Source: Ctena decussata
Taxonomy: Eukaryota; Mollusca; Bivalvia; Lucinida; Lucinidae
DNA length: 64,000 nt
Reading direction: 5' to 3'
Assembly: GCA_963989385.1 (NCBI GenBank)
Contig: OZ022500.1
Span: forward strand, 112,757,842-112,821,841
Part shown: positions 10,778 through 20,000 of the stretch, piece by piece
How the letters are laid out: every line of letters begins with the position of its first letter
How positions within the stretch are numbered: position 1 is the first letter of the stretch
Made by a program: the position numbers and the translations under genes
Notes under the pieces: generated by a model
Seen by the model: only the letters and a program-made list of their open reading frames with translations
Told to the model about the DNA's origin: nothing
Database searches by the model: none

Positions 10778-12329
10778 TCGCTTGGCTCCTTTCATGGAGG
10801 ACATTCATGTTTCGGCAGAAGGTGTAACGAAACTTCTTAAGGGCTTGAACCCATCGAAAGCTTTAGGACCTGATGAATTGCATCCCAGAGTCTTAAAAGA
10901 ACTAGCATCTGAATTAGGCCCAATGTTCGCTCATCTCTTCCAACAATCTATTGACTCGGGTGAAATCCCCAAGGAATGGTCTCTTGCAAATATATGCCCA
11001 CTCTTCAAAAAAGGAGATAGGTCTTTGGCTTGCAATTACCGACCGGTTTCTCTAACTTGTGTACCATGCAAGTTACTCGAACACATTGTCTGCTCTAATA
11101 TTATGGCACATTTGGATGAACATAAACTTTTGTCAGACAGACAACATGCTTTCCGTAGGAAACATAGCTGTGAAACTCAATTGATCACGGTTATAAATGA
11201 CTGGGCTAAAATCTTGGATAAGGGCGGTCAGGTTGACACTTTTATCTTGGACTTCGAGAAAGCTTTTGACACTCCCCCTCATGAATTACTTAAAGGTAAG
11301 CTATACGGCTATGGTATTGGTGGGAAGACTCTGAAATGGATAGATTCCTTTCTCTGTTACAGGCAGCAGCGTGTGGTGGTAAATGGAGTTAAATCGGATT
11401 GGGCCCCGGTTTTGTCAGGTGTCCCCCAGGGCACTGTGCTTGGACCATTGTTGTTCTCGTTATACATTAACGATATAACAGAAAATATTGACTCGGAATT
11501 AAGACTTTTTGCTGACGACTGTGTTTGCTATCGTGAAATCAGAGATATTGAAGACACTGTGAAACTTCAGGAGGATATAGATCATTTAGGTTGTTGGGCA
11601 AGGAGTTGGGGCATGAGATTTCAACCTGTTAAATGCAATATAATGCAAATTACAAGGAAACGGATCAAGAAGATCAATGCTTCCTATACCTTAGAGGGAA
11701 CGGTCCTCAGTAATGTAGAAACTATCAAGTATCTCGGCATAACCATTGCCAATGACTTGAAATGGAACACACATGTCAGTAATATTTGCACAAAGGCTAA
11801 TAGGACCCTCGGCTTCCTCAGACGTAACTTGGCAGCATGTCCACAAGATGTTAAGGAGTCAGCATACAAGGGACTGGTGCATCCAGTCCTGGAGTATGGC
11901 AGTTCAGTTTGGGACCCTCAAAGTATACTTCTTCAAGATGAACTTGAGAAGGTGCAGAAAAGGGCAGCTAGATTTGTAACGGGAAATTACACATATGAAA
12001 CTGGGAGTATGACTGGCATTCTGGAGAAACTTAAGTGGGAATCCCTAAAAAAGAGAAGGAAAGATAGTAGACTTATAATGCTTTACAAAGGTCTGAGGGG
12101 TGCAGCCAGTATACCCATAAATGACCTTGTTCCCCCAAATAGGCGTACCAGGAATCATCATTCCCTGACATTTCAAACCCCATTGGCTGGGACTGACATT
12201 TACAAGTCCAGTTTCTTCCCCCAGACTATTAGAGATTGGAATTCCCTGGAAGATTCACTTATTTCTGCTGCTGAGTGTGCAGAGGATTCAGTTACTAAGT
12301 TTACTTCTCTTATAAGGGCTAGGGACTAG
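10671..12329 (+). CDS. LINE reverse transcriptase, in a different frame from the endonuclease
   Basis: An open frame of 552 codons whose first 30 or so residues are an out-of-frame reading of the upstream gene; recognisable protein starts near residue 33 (PLPNRLAPF). Reverse transcriptase landmarks: YRPVSLTC (123-130), motif A FILDFEKAFD (191-200), motif B SGVPQGTVLGPLLF (249-262), motif C FADD (280-283), WGMRFQPVKC after it, and a C-terminal SFFPQTIRDWNSLEDSL segment shared with LINE A. The catalytic aspartates are intact. The overlap with the endonuclease frame is 107 bases and the shift coincides with a run of six C. LINE A lacks this region, so it cannot tell whether the shift is a decay mutation, a sequencing error in the homopolymer or programmed frameshifting; decay or error is most likely. 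Confidence 0.85.
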   Translation: MVVVLPSQSWNRLMNLTVSFRMCLTKVSTPKSPLPNRLAPFMEDIHVSAEGVTKLLKGLNPSKALGPDELHPRVLKELASELGPMFAHLFQQSIDSGEIPKEWSLANICPLFKKGDRSLACNYRPVSLTCVPCKLLEHIVCSNIMAHLDEHKLLSDRQHAFRRKHSCETQLITVINDWAKILDKGGQVDTFILDFEKAFDTPPHELLKGKLYGYGIGGKTLKWIDSFLCYRQQRVVVNGVKSDWAPVLSGVPQGTVLGPLLFSLYINDITENIDSELRLFADDCVCYREIRDIEDTVKLQEDIDHLGCWARSWGMRFQPVKCNIMQITRKRIKKINASYTLEGTVLSNVETIKYLGITIANDLKWNTHVSNICTKANRTLGFLRRNLAACPQDVKESAYKGLVHPVLEYGSSVWDPQSILLQDELEKVQKRAARFVTGNYTYETGSMTGILEKLKWESLKKRRKDSRLIMLYKGLRGAASIPINDLVPPNRRTRNHHSLTFQTPLAGTDIYKSSFFPQTIRDWNSLEDSLISAAECAEDSVTKFTSLIRARD

Positions 12330-12406
12330 CTTCCCTGATTCACAGGTCCTGGTGAATGATTGTCTTTGGACGTATCACCAGTAAACAATTCTGATTCTGA
12401 TTCTGG

Positions 12407-12816
12407 AAAAATGCTTTGTTACCCCACCCACTCAAACTAAACACTGCTAGCTGAAAACTGACTGATGCAATCTTACAGAAACTACCACTGAAGTCATAAA
12501 AGTGCAGCTTATTGACTTAACTTATTCTTGTTATTTGTCTCACTTACTGAGGACAAAGTCTCTACAGAATATGATACAAACGTTGAAATATTCGCTGAAA
12601 TCCTCAAAATGTGAAATACGATCTGATACCTCCCGGACGCTTTTTAATAGAAAAGCAAAATTGCGAGCGTTTGAGGACTACAGACTTTACCAAAAGTAAC
12701 GAGATTGCTGATTGGTTTGATTGACACCTGTAGACCAATCATTTCAAATAATACATATTGAATCTTCAATCGGATTTCCTTTGGTGTCTTCGTGCAGAAA
12801 GTAAACAAGCACCTGT
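12407..12816. other. no gene seen between LINE B and the direct repeat
   Basis: Unique-looking sequence. A 65-codon frame at 12502-12699 has no recognisable similarity or gene context and is not called. Confidence 0.4.
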
Positions 12817-13279
12817 CTTTAGGGGTGACGGTACCAATTCATTTCCCATAGACCGCAATACAAACATTTTGGAAAATACAACACCTTTCCTGCGAATCGC
12901 GGCTACTTTAGACCATAGCTCCTTCTAGCTGGTGGACTCAAAATTTAAACAAGCAAAGAAAAACAATACCTTATGTTGCATTTAAGAGAGCCGGGTAAAC
13001 CCAAACCCAACAACCGTCTGCGGAACTGCTTTCTGATGAAAATAACTGTCGAAAATTCAAAGAGTTTAGAAATGCAAAACAATAATACTGGTAGACATTC
13101 AATAATTCAACTCCCTAATTTTACATGTTCAACCACTGAATTAAAAAGAAAAAATAATAACATTAACTCAGCATCCATTTTCAGCCAATAGCAGCAGCTG
13201 ATGTTTTCTATGTATTCAAATTGTCTGCTAAAACCCTTGTGTACCCATAAATTGATGACGTAGTAGGTACTTTCACTCC
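12817..13279 (+). repeat. 463 bp direct repeat, copy 1
   Basis: Begins CTTTAGGGGTGACGG and ends GGTACTTTCACTCC. By eye it is identical to 14194-14656 along its whole length, 1377 bases further on, while the flanking bases differ. The 72-codon frame inside both copies has no known similarity. Confidence 0.85.
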
Positions 13280-14193
13280 TATACTGCACCCAAAATCTTT
13301 AAAATCAAATAAGTCCTGCCTGAATTCAAAATTCAGGCTTTCTTCAAGACAGTTTCCAAGTTTCGAAGAACTCCAATGACTGGATTTCCTTCAACAGTGC
13401 GCTAAAGTTTTCGCATCAGGTCACTTCGGCCGGAGTTGAAAAACACAATTTTTTACGAAAAAGCAAAAAGTTTACCTCATACTGGTGGAAAATATACTCA
13501 AGCACACAACTCTTTCTCTCTTAACTTGAAACTTCAAACTGTTCAGCTGCTAAAATAAATCAAAACATGAAATAATGGTCATTCTATAAGAATTTACACT
13601 CATTCTTGGAAGTACACCCCCAAATTTGCAAGAAAAATGTGCATTTTTTTGGCAATTTGGACACCAAAGAGTGTCAAAATTGGAAATCAATGCAGTTTTC
13701 TGCTTTCTAGAACAGACTTCTAGAACTGATCTAGCAAGCTAAGGAGCAAAAAAGATAGTTGAAGGCCTTTTTACAGTCAGCAGTGGTGAAATCTGCAGAC
13801 GACACTGTGTCGCGCCTTAAAATCTCTACCAAGACCCAACTTTGGACCATGATTTTTCCAAAATGAAGCTTTTCCCCAGGTTTCGAAAGCATACGGCTTA
13901 TAATTTTGAACAATCAAATTCATGAAAATGCAGTTCTTATCCAAGCTAACATGTAAACTGATGCAAGGGGACCTTTCAAATTAGCCCCACCCCCTCCAGA
14001 AATCAGTGTCAGGAGAGATTCAACCCAACTGAGACAACATTGAGGGCCAGTCTCATTATTTTGAACATTTCAGATGTGAATTACTTACAGAACAACAGCA
14101 TTTCAGTGTAATGAGACATGTTTTACAAGAGACTCCTTGAAAAACCAATGGAAAACATTGAAATAAGGAACAGAAAGCAAAAATCTACTTTCG
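13280..14193. other. 914 bp between the direct repeats, no gene seen
   Basis: No retroviral or retrotransposon coding region, primer-binding site or polypurine tract was recognised between the two repeats, so there is no positive evidence that they are LTRs. Confidence 0.4.
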
Positions 14194-14656
14194 CTTTAGG
14201 GGTGACGGTACCAATTCATTTCCCATAGACCGCAATACAAACATTTTGGAAAATACAACACCTTTCCTGCGAATCGCGGCTACTTTAGACCATAGCTCCT
14301 TCTAGCTGGTGGACTCAAAATTTAAACAAGCAAAGAAAAACAATACCTTATGTTGCATTTAAGAGAGCCGGGTAAACCCAAACCCAACAACCGTCTGCGG
14401 AACTGCTTTCTGATGAAAATAACTGTCGAAAATTCAAAGAGTTTAGAAATGCAAAACAATAATACTGGTAGACATTCAATAATTCAACTCCCTAATTTTA
14501 CATGTTCAACCACTGAATTAAAAAGAAAAAATAATAACATTAACTCAGCATCCATTTTCAGCCAATAGCAGCAGCTGATGTTTTCTATGTATTCAAATTG
14601 TCTGCTAAAACCCTTGTGTACCCATAAATTGATGACGTAGTAGGTACTTTCACTCC
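14194..14656 (+). repeat. 463 bp direct repeat, copy 2
   Basis: Apparently identical to copy 1 at 12817-13279. No matching short duplication flanks the pair (AGCACCTGT on the left, AAAACCACC on the right), which speaks against a simple LTR pair. Confidence 0.85.
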
Positions 14657-14740
14657 AAAACCACCACCACCGAGATCGAAAACATCATCAAAGCTAAATA
14701 AAACCATGTTATATGGGTAGGTTAATTCATTTGATATTTG

Positions 14741-14984
14741 TAAGTGTAACTATACAAAGAAAAAATACAGAAATAAAATAAACAGGAAAGAAATTCGGAA
14801 ACATTTCTATTCTCAGAGAATTGTAACATCCTGGAATAAGTTGCCAGATAGTGGTGTGAATGCACCTAGCTTAAACACGCTGAAAAATCGACTAGATAAA
14901 TTTATGGGAGTAAGAAAGTATACAGTTACGCCGGAAAACAATACTTGGGTGTCTGATCATGAGGGGGTTATAAGAGATCAATGA
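14741..14984 (+). pseudogene. C-terminal tail of a second LINE family
   Basis: A frame without a start, ending at TGA 14982-14984, reads the conserved C-terminal segment of non-LTR reverse transcriptase proteins: RKHFYSQRIVTSWNKLP, then SLNTLKNRLDKFM. The sequence continues into TAAGTGTAAG repeats at 15004-15022, a likely 3' tail. It differs from LINE A/B, so it is another family, heavily 5'-truncated. Confidence 0.75.
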
Positions 14985-15455
14985 TCTCGCGACCCTACGC
15001 TGGATAAGTGTAAGTGTAAGAACTTACCACTCAATAGATTTCTAGTTATGGTTATAGCTTTTTGCACAGGTTTTAGCATCTTCTATTACATAAACATAAT
15101 TCTTTCCTATCTTGCTTTTCTGGGTGCCACTCCCCTGTGCACCTACTGAATTATACTCTCCATGAGGTTGTGGCAGTATCTATAGATGGATACGTTACAA
15201 AGTACCACATTCGGTTGGTCTTTTGGTGCTGTCGGAAGTCCAGTATGCAAAACATTTTCTATTCATATGGGAATTTTGTAATCTTCCACGTTGCATAGAG
15301 ATTTTGAAAGGCTGTAAAATTAATCACTTGACTGAGGTTGATATGGTTGCTTATAACACTGTTGAGTAGAATCTGGTTATTTGTTATTTTGTGTTAATTA
15401 CTTTGAGTATGTTACAGTCATAGAGATCTACATAAAATAAATGTTGCTACATTGG
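14985..15455. other. no gene seen
   Basis: After the LINE tail the sequence shows no coding frame or shared repeat that I can support. Confidence 0.4.
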
Positions 15456-15955
15456 TTGATTGGTTGTCTTGGGTTTAACAGTTCTTTGAGACAGTATTTC
15501 AGTCTATATTGAGCCATATCCCAGAGAGAAGGAGAAAGAAAAGGGATAGGATAGATAGGATAGATGAGACTAAAAATATCCAAACTCCAAAACCCTCCTG
15601 CACCTGCTACAAGCCCAGCAGGCTTTTGCACTTTGTTTATCCAAACAAGTAAGATGCCCCATCATTGAAAGCTACACAGAAACATTGCTCGACCCGCCCA
15701 CCCCTTGTTTCTATGGGGGTGGTCAGGTGGTGTGATGGTGCTGCATGTAACTTGCAGTGTTGCGGCGTCCTACTGATTTGGATAATAGTAGGGCAAGGGC
15801 CTACTGTGCTTGCAGTAGGTGTGGGTGGGGGTTGCTTGGACTTTTTTTTATCTCATCTATCATTTCTCTCCTTTCTTCCTCTCTCTGGGAGATGGCTCGA
15901 TATAGACAGAAATACTGTCTCAAAGGGCAGTTAAACCCCAAACAATAAAAACAAC
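15456..15955. repeat. large imperfect inverted repeat
   Basis: The left arm (about 15460-15625) includes GTTTAACAGTTCTTTGAGAC, AGTATTTCAGTCTATATTGA and AGAGAGAAGGAGAAAG; the right arm (about 15785-15950) includes the inverses CTCTCTGGGAGATGG and ATACTGTCTCAAAGGGCAG. Arms are diverged. The open frames of 63-89 codons inside read repeat sequence. Confidence 0.5.
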
Positions 15956-16464
15956 AACCTTGTTTCTACAGGATTATATGTCATTCTAAAACTGACCATT
16001 TTCAATATGTGGAACTTTTTGTATGAGCCTTACCTTCCTGGCTCAAAATAATAGTAAGTGTGACTGTCAGATGAATGGGGGACTAACATCATAATACAAC
16101 TGGATTCGAAACTTCTCAAAATTTTGTCATGCACTATATTTTACCTTTGGTGAGCAAAATTGAGTAATGAATGATGGCTGCATTGCTCTGGACTAATTTA
16201 GTTTTATGACACTACTAATCAGCTTTTTCTTCTGAGTTGTTTTGTAAAATGCACTAAACTGCACAGGTCACTATTGTCATTTTCACACTTAGGACTTCAT
16301 TACAGGAAATAGATGTATAAAGTTGAGTAAGATTTCATTCAACTTGCACAAAATTGTGCAGTACATTTTGATCTCTGCACAGGTAGATGGAGCTTCACAA
16401 AAACTTTCCAGTCAAAATACCCCAAAAGTGTCAGAGTGAAACTGCTGTGAAAAGCACTATGTAT
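15956..16464. other. no gene seen upstream of FBXL15
   Basis: Unique AT-rich sequence. It may contain the FBXL15 promoter or a 5' untranslated exon, but no core promoter element could be identified. Confidence 0.35.
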
Positions 16465-16790
16465 ATGAGATATATAATATATCAGATCTTCAATGCTATA
16501 TAAGATATCTTATATGTTATAAGATATTGTATATGTAAAATTAAATGAGGTATCTCATATCCTAAATAAGATATCATATATCCTATAAAAGATATATCAT
16601 ATATTAGATATCTTATATAGGATATAAGATATACAAATGTATATCATATATTTCTAATTTATTATATAAGATATCTTATGTATTATTTGAGATATCTAAA
16701 ATATAAGATAATAAATAAGATATAAGATAATAAATAAGATATATAATATATAAGATATCTTATATAATAAATAAGATACATTCCATAATA
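16465..16790. repeat. AT-rich palindromic satellite
   Basis: About 325 bases of alternating GATATCTTATAT / ATATAAGATATC motifs, palindromic at many positions and without a constant period. It ends 75 bases before the first identified FBXL15 splice acceptor. Confidence 0.7.
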
Positions 16791-16865
16791 AATAGTAAAA
16801 TGGCTTGCCATAAGAAAGGAAAAACAGAGAATCAGAAAGTCTTTATGTGATTCTTTTTCTTTCAG

Positions 16866-17024
16866 GAAATGGTACTCGCTGATTACATAATTCAAGAAAC
16901 AAAGGAACCTGCAAACAGCAAAGATCCACTTAGGGAGTAACATGAATGATTTCTCTGAAATGGAAGGTGACAGTGATGGACACTCCACTGATGTACACGA
17001 ACAAAAGACTGATAAAGACATAAG
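16866..17024 (+). CDS. FBXL15: FBXL15 exon with start codon (coding from 16942)
   Basis: Acceptor TTTCTTTCAG ends at 16865; donor AAG|GTATTG at 17025. The 27 codons of acidic leader (MNDFSEMEGDSDG...) end with two bases of a split Arg codon. The poor conservation of this leader makes it the least certain exon. Confidence 0.75.
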
Positions 17025-20000
17025 GTATTGTGTGTTTCTGCATAAATTCAGATAAGCCACACAGTAATGTGGATTTTCTTGTTTCTAGAATATAAATGAT
17101 ACTCATGAAAGGCTAAAATCAATATGGCATGACTCCAGGAAGCAAGTAGCAAATAAGCCACATGAAAATCCCATTTGCTACCTGTTGGTAGGTAGCCACT
17201 TAATGAAATTAATTGCTGAAAAGTAGAGTTCAATTTTCACTTTAAAAAATTCTGCTTGTCAATGCCCTTGACCAAAGGGAATTTTGTTTTGTCTTAAATC
17301 TGACATCTACCCATAAGGCTGGCAAGGGGGCTGTTGTATGGTCAATTTATGCTAGAAGGTATGTTAGTTTTGCTATCAACCTTTACGCTGGGTAGCAACT
17401 ATCTGCTACCTTCTAATACTGGACTCGCCCAAATAGAGGAACAGGAACAAAATGAAATAGCATATTTTCAGTAAAAGATAACTTCAGTAACAGCAGATGT
17501 TCCTGTACTTTTGTGAAAAAAATCTGATGGAAATTGGCTCTCAGATTGGTAAAATAAGGTGAGTTTTCTTGTATCACAGTGAGAAGGCACATATGTTGGT
17601 TTCAAATTGAAACTGATAAATTTTGTATTTATTTGGCTGTAAAATGGGGTTTTCCCTACTCTAAAAAATGACCCAAAATATCTAAATCAATCTTATGAAC
17701 TGCAGCCATGAGATTGGGTTTTCCCTTCTTAAAACAATTCATAATATGAGCCGCGACACAACAAAACCAACAATGCGCCCAGTGCAGACTCGGATCAGCC
17801 TGTGCATCCGCCCAGTCTGATCAGTCTTCGCTGTCTGCATGGAGGTAGCTCAGTCCCTTAGTTACCCTTTAAACACTTAGCAAAGAGCCTGGCCAGACTG
17901 GGCTTATGCCCAGGCTGATCTGAGTCTGCACAGGGCGCACAACCACATTGTTGGTTTTCTCATGTCGCGGCTCAGTCGAGATCCATCTTTAAAGACGTAT
18001 CCATTTTTTGTGATAGTTTTGAAGAGAAAAACCCTGTCCTATAACCTGATAAATATGTAGTACTACAGAAGAAAAAGATGACTTCAGAGAAGTTCAGACA
18101 GTGATGTCTCAGGTCAGTCTGTGCATGATCATATTTATTCAGTTATAAAGCGCAAGGATACCCTTCCAAAATTATTGCAGTTATGTCCAGCAGTCTTTTC
18201 ATAATTCAGCTATTAATTGATTTTTTTTTCCCAAAACAATCCCCAAGATCTAGATCCATCTCACCATCTCACAAGATGGATCTTGGGATTGTTTTAGAAG
18301 GGAAAAATCCAGTCTTATAATTGAAGAAATATGGTACTCGTACCTTAAGTTTTGTTTCTGTTTATAGGTATGTGATGTCATTTCTGGACTTACCTTGGGA
18401 GGATGTGGTATTTCCTATGATTTTGCCATGTTTACCTCTACAGACCCTCTTCCAGTTGCGGAGAGTGAGCTTGAAAGGTACAATGTTTAAGGGTTTTTTC
18501 TTTTAAGAGATTAATAACTGCTTTGCTTAAAATAATGCTGTAGTTTTTCAAAGAAATCCAAAATGAAATTTTCTGACTATAATTTTGAGAACAATTATAT
18601 TCACTTTTTTCGCTGTGCTTAGAGATAACTTATAATAGCCAGCACAGGCATGATTAACATGAAATTAAATGACTTTGGAATAATTATTGGTCTGAACAAT
18701 CTAGTGTTTTGTTAAAGAATTGCAGGTTGGAATGTCATTATAACATAAGCAGCAGCATGGCGTACACCCTTGCAGACACGAATCTTGTTAAGGGTACATT
18801 ACCATAGCAACTGGGAGTTAGTAACATCCATAAGACATTATTCTTAAAAGGTACCATATGCACAACACTTAAAAATTCCACACTCGCTATGGTAACTGAG
18901 CTATGACATCATTGGTATCAGCTAGGTCAATCCATGCTCCAGTCGAATTATAAGCGAGATGCTCACTGAAATTCATATAATAAAAAAGTGTGATTTTCTC
19001 AAACCGATCATTCATTCTCAAATTTTCCAGTTCTCAGTTGATAGTGTACTCTGACAGTGATAAAATATGCAGTGAAGTAAAAGAATTTTCATCTCAGCAT
19101 AGAAAAATATACAACTAAATTTTTGTGTTTCATAATTATTAGAAGCAGATGAACCTGATTACTGCTGAATTTCTTTTAAATGTAGGATTTCTAATAGCTC
19201 ATGTGAGATCTGATTAGAATTAGTGGACTTTAAATGCAGGTCCTTGCATGTGTTTTATAATGGAGAAATGAAAAACAAATTTACTTGTTCTCCTTCTTTT
19301 CAGGAAAAGCATTAATAAAAGAATACTTCAGAATATCTAGAGAAGTAAACATTGCCAGAATTGCTCTCAGAGTTACAGAAGGTGCTTTTAGAATACTAAC
19401 AGAAGACAGGTGTAATTTACAAAAGTTAAATCTAAGAAATGCCAAAGACTGGTTAAGCGATAAAATATTCATTCCATTGTTGAAAAACAATTCCAGATTA
19501 CAAATGTTGGATTTAACAAATGTAACCAGTCTGTCAAACTCTAGTATACAAGTGTTGGCTGTAAATTGCCTTGACCTACGAACATTGATATTACGTGAAT
19601 GTCACTGGTTAAGTTCGGAAGGACTAACTGTGATAGCATTAAACTGTCGGGAACTACAGAGTGTTGATTTAACTGGATGTTGGAATGTGAATGATGAGGC
19701 TATAACAGTGCTTGTGATGTCTTGTAAGAAGTAAGATAAATAATTCCATCTATGTCTTAAACATTTTGATAAATATTGCAAATATTCTGTTTTATTGGAT
19801 TTGATTGTCTAGTAGCCAAATTTTTTAATGAATTGTTGAAAGTAGTATGGTGCACCAGAAATATTTGTGTTACCAGTGTAATGCAATACATAAACTTTTG
19901 GACAGAGTGTAGAACATTTAATAAAATAATTTATCGTATGACGTCGCATCTGAAAGTGTAATAAAGCCATGCATTAAAAACAATAATCCACTAGTGGCTT

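Larger units (their letters stand above)
8690..12406 (+). mobile_element. near full-length CR1/Jockey-like LINE with 2A-like motif (LINE B)
   Basis: A 3.7 kb non-LTR retrotransposon. In order it codes a short hydrophobic leader, a 2A-like motif, two PHD-type zinc fingers, an APE-type endonuclease and a reverse transcriptase with the usual C-terminal region, and it ends in ATTCTG repeats (12388-12406). The coding region is split by one single-base shift at about 10763-10768. The ATTCTG/ATTCAG tails of LINE A and B, the APE domain and the motif order fit the CR1/Jockey group; the exact clade needs a tree. Confidence 0.85.

Noticed and set aside
12973..14568. Identical 72-codon frames in the two direct repeats
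   Set aside because: Identity follows from the duplication; no start context, similarity or splice logic supports a gene.
12817..14656. LTR retrotransposon reading of the 463 bp direct repeats
   Set aside because: No TG..CA ends, primer-binding site, polypurine tract, coding region or target duplication.
16683..17060. 125-codon minus-strand frame over the AT satellite and FBXL15 exon 1
   Set aside because: Antisense to a supported exon and rich in Tyr/Ile/Leu from the AT palindromes; a shadow.
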